A stretch of DNA of 63,139 nt from Planctomycetota bacterium (GTDB lineage Bacteria > Planctomycetota > JAJSAM01). Position 1 is the stretch's first letter. Each line of letters begins with the position of its first letter. The position numbers and the translations under genes were made by a program. The notes under the pieces were generated by a model that was not told where the DNA came from, ran no database searches, and saw only the letters and a list, made by a program, of their open reading frames with translations. The stretch spans positions 1 to 63,139 of the forward strand of contig JAJSAM010000046.1 of NCBI GenBank assembly GCA_024274785.1, in the 5' to 3' direction. Below are positions 1-8,564 of the stretch, in pieces.

Positions 1-106
1 GCCGCGTTGCTCGTCTGTTGAAACCAGTAAGGTTGCGCCCTCCTCGCGCCTTGCCGGGCGGGCGCATCAGCGCTCTCCGTCCTGCGAAGTTATTCTTGCG
101 CAGCCC
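1..106. repeat. Copy 1 of a dispersed MITE-like repeat, truncated by the window start
   Basis: The first 100 bases match 11565-11664 with five mismatches. The block ends with the same outer motif (TTATTCTTGCGC) that forms the right terminal inverted repeat of the complete copy at 11514-11671. The left end lies outside the window. No reading frame in it looks like a transposase, so it is a non-autonomous element or an intergenic repeat. Confidence 0.8.
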
Positions 107-184
107 CCAGGATACCTGCGGATGTCCCGTTTTCGACTAACTGCGCAGGGCTCATCTGGTCGAAATCCAAACGGGAGGGATGCC

Positions 185-547
185 ATGACCATGCTTCGAA
201 GCCGGCCACGGGAAAAGCGGACCACTCCGCTGGATGTCGCCTACCTGGCGCTGCTGATCCTGACTTTCACCGTCGCCGGGGTGGTCATCTTCCTGCTCGA
301 ACCGGATTCCTGGTTCCACCGCAACAGGAATGCGGCCCTGAGCCTCCTGCTCGGAGCGCTCGGCGTGACCGGGGTGATCAACCTCGCCATCGCGAATGCC
401 CACGGGAAGGTCTGGATGAAGTCCGGTCCGGTCTATCGGGCGGAGCACCCGGGGCTGTTCGCGACGGGCACTTCGATGACGGTGGCCATCCTGATCGCGG
501 TGGTCGGCGGAGTTATCGCCCTGTTGTTCTTCCTGCCGCCGCTCTGA
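185..547 (+). CDS. Small integral membrane protein of unknown function
   Basis: A 120-residue protein with about three predicted membrane segments (residues 18-38, 48-68 and 95-117) and a short hydrophilic loop containing HGKVWMKSGPVYRAEHPG. An upstream in-frame ATG at 122 exists, but the ATG at 185 is preceded by GGGAGG seven bases away and gives a normal basic N-terminus. I do not recognise the family. It lies alone between the truncated repeat at the window start and a convergent pilus-like operon. Confidence 0.6.
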   Translation: MTMLRSRPREKRTTPLDVAYLALLILTFTVAGVVIFLLEPDSWFHRNRNAALSLLLGALGVTGVINLAIANAHGKVWMKSGPVYRAEHPGLFATGTSMTVAILIAVVGGVIALLFFLPPL

Positions 548-738
548 TCACTGCTCCGCGATGCTGCCCGGCGCGTCGCTGGTGTGTCTGAGGTCGCAGC
601 CCGGGAGGCACGCGCGAGTACGGTGACCTGATCCTCCCACCGAACCCCGGATCTTTGGGCCCGTACTGGCGCACTTGTTTCCAGACGAGCCCTTTGTCCC
701 GGAGCAATCCATGCAGACTCCGGCGAAACGATCCTGCC

Positions 739-1071
739 TCATCTCTTCGGCCAGGTCGTCGTGAAGGTGACCCGGGCATCCCGCAGCGACGGAACTTCGG
801 CGGATGCGATTACCCCGCGGACTCCATCCACTGTTTCCCAGGTGGCGGTCGCCTTCGCGCGCCCCAGCTTCAGGTCGGCGACGTCCTCGTTCGTATGGCG
901 GGCCAGGGCCAGGGCGCCTTCCGCGGCGGCACGAGCCTGTTCCGTCAGCAGGCGCTGGTGTTCAATCGTATCTTCCCGATCCATCGAGGGGATGAGCAGG
1001 AACGCCGCTCCCATGCCGATCGTCATGAAGAGCACCAGGGGGTAGAGCAGCATGCCGGATTCGCGGTTCAT
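739..1071 (-). CDS. PilX/GspK-like minor pilin or pseudopilin accessory protein
   Basis: A 110-residue protein with one N-terminal hydrophobic helix (MLLYPLVLFMTIGMGAAFLL) and a helical, Ala/Arg-rich remainder. That is the general look of PilX_N or GspK-type proteins, which prime pseudopilus assembly. It has no clear G/F prepilin cleavage site. The start overlaps the end of the preceding pseudopilin gene by four bases and it is the last gene of the operon running from 5088 down. The family call rests mainly on position and the single N-terminal helix. Confidence 0.5.
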   Translation of the reverse strand: MNRESGMLLYPLVLFMTIGMGAAFLLIPSMDREDTIEHQRLLTEQARAAAEGALALARHTNEDVADLKLGRAKATATWETVDGVRGVIASAEVPSLRDARVTFTTTWPKR

Positions 1072-1517
1072 GGCCGTCTCCTGACGCTGATCGCGCGGGA
1101 CTCGTCGCCGGCCTCGGCACGGGCGGTGAGGACGCCTTCCCCGGCGGTGAACGCCAACCCGGAGACTCCTCGGGCAACCACCCGGGGCAGTTCGCCTTCC
1201 ACCCCCCGCACCACCTTGCGGTAGAGCGCGCCGGGATCGTCAACCCGGTCGTAGTAGACGATGACCCGGCCGTCCCGCATGAAGATCAGACCCCCGGGGC
1301 CGGACGCGCGCGGTGCGATCCGCACGGAGTCGCGAAGGTCATCGGCGGCGGCGTACAGAGTGGCGGCCACCGCGGCATGCCGGTTGAATGCTTCGGTGTG
1401 GCGGCGATTGGCCAGTTCACTCGAAGCCCAGAGGGTGTAGCCGGCAGACAAGCCGATGCTCGCCAGGGAGAGATAGGTGATGAGTTCGAGCAGGGTGAAA
1501 CCGCGTTCGCTCCTCAT
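1068..1517 (-). CDS. Type IV prepilin-like pseudopilin (GspJ/PilW type)
   Basis: A 149-residue protein with a textbook class III signal: short basic leader MRSER, then GFTLLELITYLSLASIGL, in which prepilin peptidase would cleave after Gly6 and methylate Phe7. Glu at mature position 5 is present. The C-terminal part (FMRDGRVIVYYDR and following) resembles the beta region of GspJ/PilW minor pseudopilins. It overlaps its neighbours by four bases on each side (ATGA junctions), so it is co-translated with the rest of the secretion/pilus operon. Confidence 0.75.
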   Translation of the reverse strand: MRSERGFTLLELITYLSLASIGLSAGYTLWASSELANRRHTEAFNRHAAVAATLYAAADDLRDSVRIAPRASGPGGLIFMRDGRVIVYYDRVDDPGALYRKVVRGVEGELPRVVARGVSGLAFTAGEGVLTARAEAGDESRAISVRRRP

Positions 1518-2323
1518 GGCTCACCTCGCGCTCGCAAGGTCACCAGGGTGAGAGGCGCCGCGCCGCGCCGTGGAGCGGTCACCGTAACCCGGGCCAGGCC
1601 GGGCTCCAGCATCTCCACCGACAGCAGTCCCGGTTGCCCATCGCCGGGCACCGGAAACTCACTGCCGGAAGCCGCGACGAGCTCCTCGAAATCCCACGTC
1701 CCGGAGCGCTCCAGCACCGAGACCGCCGCTTCCCGCGCCGCCGCCGCTTCCCGCAACTGGATCAGACGGGCCCCCCGGCTCGAAGCGGCGAGGAACAGGG
1801 CGGAGGAGATGACGACGATCAGCGTCATCGAGACGATGGCCTCGACCATGGTGAAGCCGCTCTCCGGTTCCTCCCGGTCGTAGCGGATCGGCGGGGGGGT
1901 GATCTGATCCACGTCGAGTTGCGAAAGTCCCGATGGGATACCGGAGCCGGAAACCGCCAGCAGGATGAACCGCAACGTCGCGGAGTGCAGGGAGAGAAGC
2001 AGCGCGAGCCACAAGGCGAGGTCGCCGTTCCCGGTGACGACGTGTGCCACCATGGCCGGAACATAGCGGTATGGCTCGAAGCCGAGGGCGCTCCGGTGCA
2101 TCATGCCGAGGCGAATGCGCACCTCGTTCGCGACAAAGAGGACCGGCAACCAGGGAAACAGCGCCGGGCTCCCCTCGAACACTTCGTATCCCAGGGCCCC
2201 GATTCCGGTGAGCAGCAGGAGCCAGACCATCTCTCCGGGACCCGGTCGGCGCTTCCGGAGCCACACCAGGTCAGTCGCCACCAGCAGCATCAGGACGAAC
2301 GAGATGGCCCGCAGCTCGCTCAC
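1514..2323 (-). CDS. Polytopic membrane module fused to a type IV prepilin-like domain
   Basis: A 269-residue protein started by GTG at 2323, with GGAGG seven bases upstream and a GTGA overlap with the gspE stop. Residues 1-130 form about four hydrophobic segments (LMLLVATDLVW, MVWLLLLTGIGAL, FPWLPVLFV, DLALWLALLL). At residues 151-157 the sequence switches to a class III prepilin signal (EEPESG/FTMVEAIVSM) followed by a transmembrane stalk and a pseudopilin-like C-terminus. Reading is open throughout. An internal GTG at about 1912 could start a separate prepilin with an 18-residue leader, but it lacks a clear ribosome site. I do not know a family with this order. Confidence 0.7.
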   Translation of the reverse strand: MSELRAISFVLMLLVATDLVWLRKRRPGPGEMVWLLLLTGIGALGYEVFEGSPALFPWLPVLFVANEVRIRLGMMHRSALGFEPYRYVPAMVAHVVTGNGDLALWLALLLSLHSATLRFILLAVSGSGIPSGLSQLDVDQITPPPIRYDREEPESGFTMVEAIVSMTLIVVISSALFLAASSRGARLIQLREAAAAREAAVSVLERSGTWDFEELVAASGSEFPVPGDGQPGLLSVEMLEPGLARVTVTAPRRGAAPLTLVTLRARGEP

Positions 2324-3567
2324 GGGGACACCTCCGTACCGAGGGCCCGCACGACCTCCTCGATCGTGGTCCGCCCGGTGACGACCTGCTCGACGCCGTC
2401 GGAGAGCAGGGGGATGAAGCCGGTTTCGAGGGCGGCCCGCTCCAGCTCCGCGGTGCCGGCCTTCTCCGCGATCAATCCGGAGAGACGGTCGCCGAGGACC
2501 AGCAGCTCGGTCAGCGCGAACCGGCCGTGATAGCCCGTTCCCAGGCAACTCGGGCAACCCCTGCCCTTCAGATACGGTCCATCGAAGTCAGGCGCGTACC
2601 TCCCGACCAGATCCACCAGGGCCGCGTCCGGCTCGCAGGCGTCGACGCAATGCTCGCAGAGCCGCCGGGCGAGCCGCTGCGCCAGAACCGCGCGCACCGA
2701 GGAGTTCACGATGTACGGCTCGATACCCATGTCCATCAACCGCGCCAGGACGCCGCAGGCCGTGCCGGAGTGAATGGTGGAAAGGACCAGGTGTCCGGTC
2801 AGGCCGGCCCGCATGGCGATCTCGCCGGTTTGCGGATCCCGGATCTCCCCGAGCATGATCACGCCCGGATCCTGCCGCAGCACCGAGGTCAGGGCCGAGG
2901 CGAACGACAGCTCGCTGCGGGAGCTGACCTGTACCTGGGCGAAGAGACCGAGGTCGTATTCGACGGGGTCCTCGATGGTCGTGATCGCGGCGTGGTCGCC
3001 AAAGCGGTCGTGGATGCGCTTCAAGGCCGCGTAGATCGTGGTGGTCTTGCCGGATCCGGATGGACCGGTGAGCAGAATGGTCCCGGCGAGCCCGGCCAGG
3101 AGATGCTCGAAGTTGACCAGGGTGGGTGCGGAGAGCCCGAGTTCCTCCAGTTCCATCAACCGGCCCGTGGCATCGAAGGCGCGGAGAGCGAGCTTCTCCC
3201 CGGCCACCGTCGGCAGGATGGAGACCCGGAAGTCGGCACCCTCGATCCGGATCCGCCCCTCCTGCGGAATGTCGCGCCGATGCACGACGAGCCCGGCCAT
3301 CACCTTCACCCGGGCCACCATCTGTTCCAGCACTTCCCCCGGCAGCTCGACCACCTCCCGGAAGTAGCCGTCCACGCGGAAACGGATCTTCAGCAGGCCG
3401 CGGTACGGCTCCGCGTGCACGTCGCTGGCGCGGTGCATCACCGCCTGCGCGAGGAGGAGGTCGAGAGCCTCCTTCATCTGACGGTCGTGGCCGCCGAGCA
3501 TGGAGAGCATCTCCTCTCCGAGAGCTTCGGGAGTCAGCCGGCCGGTGGTGGGAACCGTGAGTGTCAT
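2320..3567 (-). CDS. Type II secretion/type IV pilus assembly ATPase, GspE/PilB family
   Basis: A 415-residue cytoplasmic hexameric ATPase that powers pseudopilus or pilus assembly. Visible motifs: Walker A GPSGSGKTTT (about 168-177), Asp box with TIEDPVEY, Walker B GVIMLGEIRD (about 235-244), His box GHLVLSTIHSGTA (about 258-270) and a zinc-binding pair CEHC / CPSC near residues 310-345, typical of PilB/GspE rather than PilT. It is shorter than most GspE proteins because the N1 domain that docks to GspL/PilM-type partners is reduced to about 30 residues. It starts two bases after the gspF stop. Confidence 0.92.
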   Translation of the reverse strand: MTLTVPTTGRLTPEALGEEMLSMLGGHDRQMKEALDLLLAQAVMHRASDVHAEPYRGLLKIRFRVDGYFREVVELPGEVLEQMVARVKVMAGLVVHRRDIPQEGRIRIEGADFRVSILPTVAGEKLALRAFDATGRLMELEELGLSAPTLVNFEHLLAGLAGTILLTGPSGSGKTTTIYAALKRIHDRFGDHAAITTIEDPVEYDLGLFAQVQVSSRSELSFASALTSVLRQDPGVIMLGEIRDPQTGEIAMRAGLTGHLVLSTIHSGTACGVLARLMDMGIEPYIVNSSVRAVLAQRLARRLCEHCVDACEPDAALVDLVGRYAPDFDGPYLKGRGCPSCLGTGYHGRFALTELLVLGDRLSGLIAEKAGTAELERAALETGFIPLLSDGVEQVVTGRTTIEEVVRALGTEVSP

Positions 3568-3570
3568 GGG

Positions 3571-4626
3571 CTACCCCGCCAGCATCTTCTGGAGGGAGAA
3601 GATCGGCAGGAAGACGGAGAGCACCATGCTCCCCACCAGCAGCCCCACGAGCGCGATCAGGAATGGCTCGAGCAGGGTGGAGAACCGAGCGGTGATGGAG
3701 CGCAACTCGCTCTTCAGGTAGCGGGTCAGCTCCGAGAGAGTGTCCTCCAGCGTGCCCTGCTCCTCGGCCAGCGCGAACTTCCAGACGAAGGTCTTCGGGA
3801 AGATCGTGTTCCGCCGGAGGACATCGGAAACCCGCCGCCCCTCCGCCGCGGCCCGGCACATGTCGGCCACCGTCTGGCGGGCCAGGTTGTCGCCCATGGT
3901 CCTCGCCGTGAGATCGAGTGCCGGAACCAGGGAGACGTTGCTCGCGAGGAGCGCCCGAAGCGTCTCGCAGAAGCGGAGCAGCAGCACCTGCCGGAGCAGC
4001 CGGCCGTAGAACGGCAGCCCGAGCGAGAACTGCCGGAGACGCCTCGCCCCGACATCGATGCGCCGGAGGATCATCACCCCGATGCCGATCCCCACCAGGA
4101 TGCCGAGGACCACCATCCAGTGCCGGTTCAGTTCCGTGGCCACCGAGAGATAGAAAGTGGTCAGGCCCGGCAACTCGATGTCCAGCGCGTCGAAGACATC
4201 CCGGAACTTCGGGAGGATCGCGGTCAGGAGGAAGTACATCAGTCCGCCGGTGATGAAGATCGCGAGGGTCGGGTAGGTCAGCGCCGCCCGGACCCGCTGC
4301 TTGAGAAAGAGCATCGATTCGGAGTAGTTGGCGAGGCTGTCCAGCGCGGCGGCCAGGTCGCCGCTCTCCTCCCCCGCCCGAACGATGCCCAGGTAGAGAT
4401 CGCTGAAGACTCCCGGATGGCTGCCGAGCGCATCGGAGAGCGACTGCCCTTCCTCCAGATCCGCAAGGACCACGCTGATCAGCTTGTGAAACTCGTGGCT
4501 GTCGACCTCCTCGGCCAGACTCCGGAGGCCGTCCGGAAAGGGAAGGTCCAGTCGGGCCATCGAGGCGAGTTGGCGATTGAAGAAGGTCAGTTCGTCGTGG
4601 CCGAGCCGGCGAGCTTTCGTTTTCAT
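3571..4626 (-). CDS. Type II secretion/pilus inner-membrane platform protein, GspF/PilC family
   Basis: A 351-residue polytopic platform protein that partners GspE. Two GspF-type cytoplasmic helical domains (about residues 10-130 and 215-330) are each followed by membrane segments: LAIFITGGLMYFLLTAIL, MVVLGILVGIGIGVMIL and a C-terminal LLEPFLIALVGLLVGSMVLS. The motif GEESGDLAAALDSLANY and its repeat EEQGTLEDTLSELTRY are characteristic. The ATG directly follows the TAG of the upstream GspB-like gene, so the two are translationally coupled. Confidence 0.92.
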   Translation of the reverse strand: MKTKARRLGHDELTFFNRQLASMARLDLPFPDGLRSLAEEVDSHEFHKLISVVLADLEEGQSLSDALGSHPGVFSDLYLGIVRAGEESGDLAAALDSLANYSESMLFLKQRVRAALTYPTLAIFITGGLMYFLLTAILPKFRDVFDALDIELPGLTTFYLSVATELNRHWMVVLGILVGIGIGVMILRRIDVGARRLRQFSLGLPFYGRLLRQVLLLRFCETLRALLASNVSLVPALDLTARTMGDNLARQTVADMCRAAAEGRRVSDVLRRNTIFPKTFVWKFALAEEQGTLEDTLSELTRYLKSELRSITARFSTLLEPFLIALVGLLVGSMVLSVFLPIFSLQKMLAG

Positions 4627-5088
4627 CTAGCGATCCTCTTCTTCCGGGAGGAGCAGGACTTCACTCTCCTCACCGATCAGTACGCGATCCGGAAGGACCT
4701 CCCGGACGGGGTGTCCGCCGATCCTCTCGCCCGCCCGCACCGCCACGCCGTCGATCACCGCAAATCGTGCGGAGGGGTCGGTCGGATCGATGACGATGTC
4801 GGAGAGGCGAAGCGTCGCCGGGTCCACCGGCACGATGACCGGCGGGGGCGGGGGAGGCTCCGGCAGCGGCTTCACCGCTCGCGCGGGGGCTTCCTTCCGG
4901 GCGATCTGGCGCGGCGGTCCTGGGATCTCCCTCGACGCCGCCCGGGGCCGGTCCGCTGATATCCCTGGCGCGGGCTTCTCCGTGACCGATTCCCAGAGGA
5001 GCAGGCCGCAGGCGAACACGGTCATCAGGACCGCCGCGCGGAGGGTGCGACGAGCTCGGGGAGTCGTCGCGATCAATCGTTCGGGCAT
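4627..5088 (-). CDS. GspB-like type II secretion accessory protein
   Basis: A 153-residue bitopic protein and first gene of the secretion operon. It has a basic cytoplasmic N-terminus, one membrane helix (AAVLMTVFACGLLLW, about residues 18-32), a Pro-rich linker with a run of prolines, and a C-terminal domain (LSDIVIDPTDPSARFAVIDG ... RVLIGEESEVLLLPE). That last part matches the general pattern of the GspB C-terminal domain, in which a short beta motif follows SRFAVIDG-type sequence. ATG at 5088 is chosen because the ORF upstream of it has no membrane-protein character. No secretin gene lies in the window. Confidence 0.7.
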   Translation of the reverse strand: MPERLIATTPRARRTLRAAVLMTVFACGLLLWESVTEKPAPGISADRPRAASREIPGPPRQIARKEAPARAVKPLPEPPPPPPVIVPVDPATLRLSDIVIDPTDPSARFAVIDGVAVRAGERIGGHPVREVLPDRVLIGEESEVLLLPEEEDR

Positions 5089-5148
5089 ACCGGATCCTTT
5101 CCGTCCTCGTATCGAGCCCTGGCAGGTGTGAACTTGAGCCCTTACCGC

Positions 5149-5164
5149 GTTCAAAGAAATGAAC
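5149..5164. promoter_or_regulatory. Short palindrome in the divergent gap between the secretion operon and a HEAT gene
   Basis: GTTCA and TGAAC flank a six-base spacer (AAGAAA) between divergent genes that start at 5088 and 5225. The position suits an operator, but a five-base arm can occur by chance. Confidence 0.25.
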
Positions 5165-5224
5165 ACGGTTCCCGGGAGACATGGGTTTACGTCACCGGCA
5201 GGGAATTCGCTCGACCGGCGTACC

Positions 5225-6472
5225 ATGCAACTTCGTCCATGGATTCCGGCAGCCGTCCTCCTCACGCTCCTCTGCATGGCGATCCCGGGCGAGGACGACC
5301 CCTTCCACCTCCGGGCGGGACCGGGGCGGACCATCGAGGATGCGGTCGGCGAACTCGCCTCCCCCGACTTCGAAAGGAGGGAGCGGGCCCTGCGGCGATT
5401 GGTGTCTTTCGATGCGGTGGCCCTCCCCGCGCTCGAGCGGGCGCGGACCTCCCCGAACGCCGAAGTCCGCACGCGCGCCGGCGTCGCGATCCGCAGGATC
5501 GGGGAGAGAGCGCGAACCCGGGCGGAGCGGCGCGAAAGGGATTTCGCCACGGTCATCCGCTTCGGGCTCCTGCCGGGCCGAGACCTCCGGCCGGGGTCGA
5601 ACCGGTTCGCGGCGCTGGCTCTCGACCGCGGCGCCGCCGCCATCGCCGGGGCGATCGTGGCCGGGGAAGTCGAATCCCGACCGGCCCTGCACCGACGGGT
5701 CGTGGCGCTGCTGACGGATCTCGGACACGAGAATGCCGCGCCCTACCTCGCCGACCTGCTCAACCGCGGCTACCCGCTCGCCTCCACGCTGCACCTGGCC
5801 ACACGCGGGCTCCTGCGATTCGCCGGCCCGGAAGTGCTGCCGGATCTCAGGAGCGCGGCCGGACCGGGGAGAGTTCCGGTGGTTCGCATGCTTGCCCTCC
5901 GGGTTCTCGCCGGGAAAGGGGAGGCCCGGGATCTGCCCCTCCTGCTCCGGGCGGCGGGGGATCCGGATCCGCAGGTGCGGGCCGCGGGGGCCCGGGCGGC
6001 CGGTGAACTCGGCGGCCGCCGCGCGGTGCCGGCGCTGACGGGACTCCTGGCGGACGAGGATCCGGCGGTACGGGTCGCCGCGCTCGAGTCCCTTCTGAAG
6101 ATCCCGGCCGCGCCCTGCAGCACGCTGGCCGCCGGCCTCCTCGACGATGCCGCGGAGGAGGTGCGAGCCGCCGCCCTGACGGCCCTCTCCCGCCGGGGGA
6201 CCGCCGGGGCTCTTCCGGCGATCGCTCCGCTCCTCAGCGACCCCGCGGAACGGGTCCGGGCGGCCGCGGTCACCGCCACTGCGCAGCTCGGGCAGCCGGG
6301 CCGGGCCGCGATCCGGGGACTCGCGGATCCTTCCCCGCGGGTACGGCGCGCCGCGATCCTGGCCACGCTCGCTCTCACGCCGGAGCATCGACGCGCCCTC
6401 CTGTCCGGAGCCCCCGATGAGGAGGATCCGTACCTCTTGTCCCTTCGCCGACACGTGGTCCGCACGAATTGA
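5225..6472 (+). CDS. Secreted HEAT-repeat protein
   Basis: A 415-residue protein with a signal peptide (MQLRPWIPAAVLLTLLCMAIPGE). From about residue 45 to the end come consecutive HEAT/PBS-type helical pairs such as ASPDFERRERALRRLVSFDA, DPDPQVRAAGARAAGELG, DEDPAVRVAALESLLKI and DPAERVRAAAVTATAQLG. Such solenoids usually hold protein partners; no catalytic residues are seen. The ATG at 5225 is preferred over 5159 because it gives the signal peptide its proper N-terminus. It is transcribed divergently from the secretion operon. Specific function unknown. Confidence 0.75.
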   Translation: MQLRPWIPAAVLLTLLCMAIPGEDDPFHLRAGPGRTIEDAVGELASPDFERRERALRRLVSFDAVALPALERARTSPNAEVRTRAGVAIRRIGERARTRAERRERDFATVIRFGLLPGRDLRPGSNRFAALALDRGAAAIAGAIVAGEVESRPALHRRVVALLTDLGHENAAPYLADLLNRGYPLASTLHLATRGLLRFAGPEVLPDLRSAAGPGRVPVVRMLALRVLAGKGEARDLPLLLRAAGDPDPQVRAAGARAAGELGGRRAVPALTGLLADEDPAVRVAALESLLKIPAAPCSTLAAGLLDDAAEEVRAAALTALSRRGTAGALPAIAPLLSDPAERVRAAAVTATAQLGQPGRAAIRGLADPSPRVRRAAILATLALTPEHRRALLSGAPDEEDPYLLSLRRHVVRTN

Positions 6473-6497
6473 CTCCCCTCCCCCTCGCTGCTAGTTT
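6468..6497 (+). promoter_or_regulatory. Sigma-70 type promoter for padR-lepB
   Basis: TTGACT at 6468-6473 and TAGTTT at 6492-6497 are separated by 18 bases, giving a good -35/-10 pair. Transcription would start near 6504, leaving a short leader before the PadR ATG at 6539. The -35 box overlaps the stop codon of the HEAT gene. Confidence 0.5.
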
Positions 6498-6538
6498 GGC
6501 GAGTCGCGCCCGAACTTCCCACTCGTAGAAGAGACCCG

Positions 6539-6901
6539 ATGACTTTCTCCTCGGAAAACGTCCTGACCGATCTCGTGCTCGAAGCCCTTGCCGAGGGCCC
6601 GTGCACCGGTTTCAAGATCGCCACGGTGCTCGAGACCGAGTTCGGGACCTCCCTGAAGGGGCGGGAAGGGGCGCTCTACGCCGAACTCATCCGCCTGGAA
6701 CGAGGTGGATTCGTTCAGGCGACGTGGGAGGAGCGAGGGCCCGGTGATCGCCGCCGGACGTACCGTCTTCCGGTCCTGGTCGACTTGAACGCCCTCACCG
6801 CGCCGGTACCGGAGCGGGAACCACCGGTGCCCACTGCCCCGGAACCCGTTGACGAGCGGCCCGACGACCATGAACCCGAGCTGCCGGAGATAGCCGAATG
6901 A
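6539..6901 (+). CDS. PadR-family transcriptional regulator
   Basis: A 120-residue protein whose first 85 residues form a PadR winged helix: LVLEALAEGPCTGFKIATVL, REGALYAELIRLERGGFVQA and DRRRTYRLP. The C-terminal 30 residues are an acidic, Pro-rich tail instead of the usual dimerisation helix. The stop overlaps the next start by four bases (ATGA). PadR proteins are often encoded with a membrane partner carrying a short helical HAAS-type domain that controls their activity; here that domain is fused to the signal peptidase encoded immediately downstream. Confidence 0.85.
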   Translation: MTFSSENVLTDLVLEALAEGPCTGFKIATVLETEFGTSLKGREGALYAELIRLERGGFVQATWEERGPGDRRRTYRLPVLVDLNALTAPVPEREPPVPTAPEPVDERPDDHEPELPEIAE

Positions 6902-8277
6902 GCCATCGGCTGGATCGATACGCCCGGCGCGTGACCTCCGCCCGCAGTCTCCCTCCCACCGAACGGGACCGGCTGGCGGAGGAGATCGCCGGTCACCTCC
7001 GGGACTCGACGGAGCGATACCGGGAAGGCGGACTCAGCGAACGGCGGGCGGAGCGGAAGGCCATCCACGATTTCGGAGACCCGGGCAGGGTGCGCACGGA
7101 TCTCGGACGGGCCCACCAGGGCCGAAGGGTGTTGTTCCGGCCCTCCGGCTTTTCGGAGCATCTCTCCGCCTTCCTGATCTACGACCTGAAGATCGCGGTG
7201 ACGATCCTGGCCCTCGTGATCCTGCTCCGGTGGCAAGTCGTCTCGGCTTACCACATCCCGACGAAGTCCATGGAGCCCACGCTCCACGGCGATCCGAGGA
7301 ACGGCGACCGGATCCTGGTGAACAAGCTGTACTACCGATTCTTCCCCCCGGAGCGCTTCCAGGTGGCGGTGTTCATCCGGGAGGGCGACGAGCGCAGCCT
7401 GATCAAGCGAATCGCCGGGCTGCCGAACGAGACCCTCGACATCCGGCACGGTGACCTCTATATCGATGATCGGATCGTCCGCAAGCCGCCGGAGATCCAG
7501 GAGGACCTGCTCGTCCCCGTCTTTGCCGACAACCGGGACCTGCTGGGGGAACTGCAGGGCGACCCCCGCGAGGGGCTTTTGGCCTTCGATACCGTCGGGG
7601 AGTGGACAGAGGAGGACGGTCGGTACCTGGCGGCGCCCGGGGACGACGGCCAGGCCCGCCTCGAATTCGCCCGCGAGATCTCGGACGAGTACCCGGGAGG
7701 CTCGCAGCGCAGCGACGGCATCGAAGTCGGCGACCTGGTCATCTCCTTCACGGTCCTCCCCACGGAGGGCTGCGGCGCGGTGGGTGCGGAACTTCGGGAG
7801 AACGGGGACTGCTTCGACCTCCGGATCCCGGTGGGCTCATCCGGCCGAGCCGTTCTCCTGCGCAACAAGGAGGAGGTGGATGGAGCGGACGGCGTCTTCC
7901 TGATACCGGGGAAGAAGACGCGGATCCGATTCCAGAACATCGACGACCGCGTCACGCTGCGGATCAACGGCCGGGAGGTGCTGGTCTTCGATGTGCCGGA
8001 TCCGAGCGGGGGGGACAGCCAGCCGGTCCCGGCGGTGATCATCGGTGTGGTCGATGGCGGCGCGGCCTTCGAGAATATCGAGATCCGCCGTGACCTCTAT
8101 TATCGCTCCGAAGGGCAGCTCCCCACCAGGATCCCCCCCGGACACTACTTCATGCTCGGCGACAATTCCGGCAACTCCGCCGACAGCCGCACCGGCTGGA
8201 CCGTCGCCGAGGACCGGCTGGTCGGGCGGCCTCTTTTCGTGATCTGGCCCTTCAACCGGGCAAAGGTCGTGCGCTAG
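6898..8277 (+). CDS. lepB: Signal peptidase I with N-terminal HAAS-like domain and a large inserted beta domain
   Basis: A 459-residue serine/lysine protease of the S26 family that removes secretory signal peptides at the outer face of the inner membrane. Order: residues 1-75, a helical HAAS/permease-prefix-like domain (LPPTERDRLAEEIAGHLRDS, ERKAIHDFGDPGRV); one membrane helix near 97-112; catalytic Ser124 in PTKSMEPT; general-base Lys170 in SLIKRIAGLPNE; an insertion of about 200 residues that looks like a jelly-roll fold (FQNIDDRVTLRINGREVLVF, AAFENIEIRRDLYYRSE); and the conserved end HYFMLGDNSGNSADSR. Typical LepB proteins are 250-330 residues. Co-translation with padR suggests regulatory coupling. 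Confidence 0.9.
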   Translation: MSHRLDRYARRVTSARSLPPTERDRLAEEIAGHLRDSTERYREGGLSERRAERKAIHDFGDPGRVRTDLGRAHQGRRVLFRPSGFSEHLSAFLIYDLKIAVTILALVILLRWQVVSAYHIPTKSMEPTLHGDPRNGDRILVNKLYYRFFPPERFQVAVFIREGDERSLIKRIAGLPNETLDIRHGDLYIDDRIVRKPPEIQEDLLVPVFADNRDLLGELQGDPREGLLAFDTVGEWTEEDGRYLAAPGDDGQARLEFAREISDEYPGGSQRSDGIEVGDLVISFTVLPTEGCGAVGAELRENGDCFDLRIPVGSSGRAVLLRNKEEVDGADGVFLIPGKKTRIRFQNIDDRVTLRINGREVLVFDVPDPSGGDSQPVPAVIIGVVDGGAAFENIEIRRDLYYRSEGQLPTRIPPGHYFMLGDNSGNSADSRTGWTVAEDRLVGRPLFVIWPFNRAKVVR

Positions 8278-8564
8278 CGCAGGAGGGATCTCAAGGCAAC
8301 TCAGGTGGAGTGCCGGAATCCCCACGAAGGGTCGAGCGGCGCCTCCACCACACCCACTCGATCGTCTTCCCCGGAAGAACCGCCTGCACCGGCAAGTCGT
8401 CCGCCCACCACAAGACCAAACCGTTCGCCCCGCAACCGCGTCTCCGGGGAGTGGATCACGTACCGTTCTCCGGCACGGGCAGAACACGCGCGCACGGTCC
8501 CTGACAACCGATTGGTGGTGAGACGAGCCGGCGAGTGCTATGCTCTGGGCCGGGAGACTACCAT

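Noticed and set aside
2527..4959. 810-codon open frame antisense to gspE/gspF
   Set aside because: It is a GC-rich shadow: composition is Arg/Gly/Pro/His-rich with no domain, and the opposite strand carries clear GspE and GspF motifs.
8278..8564. Transposase remnant between lepB and the ArsR gene
   Set aside because: Short frames on both strands were inspected but no motif of a known transposase could be supported.
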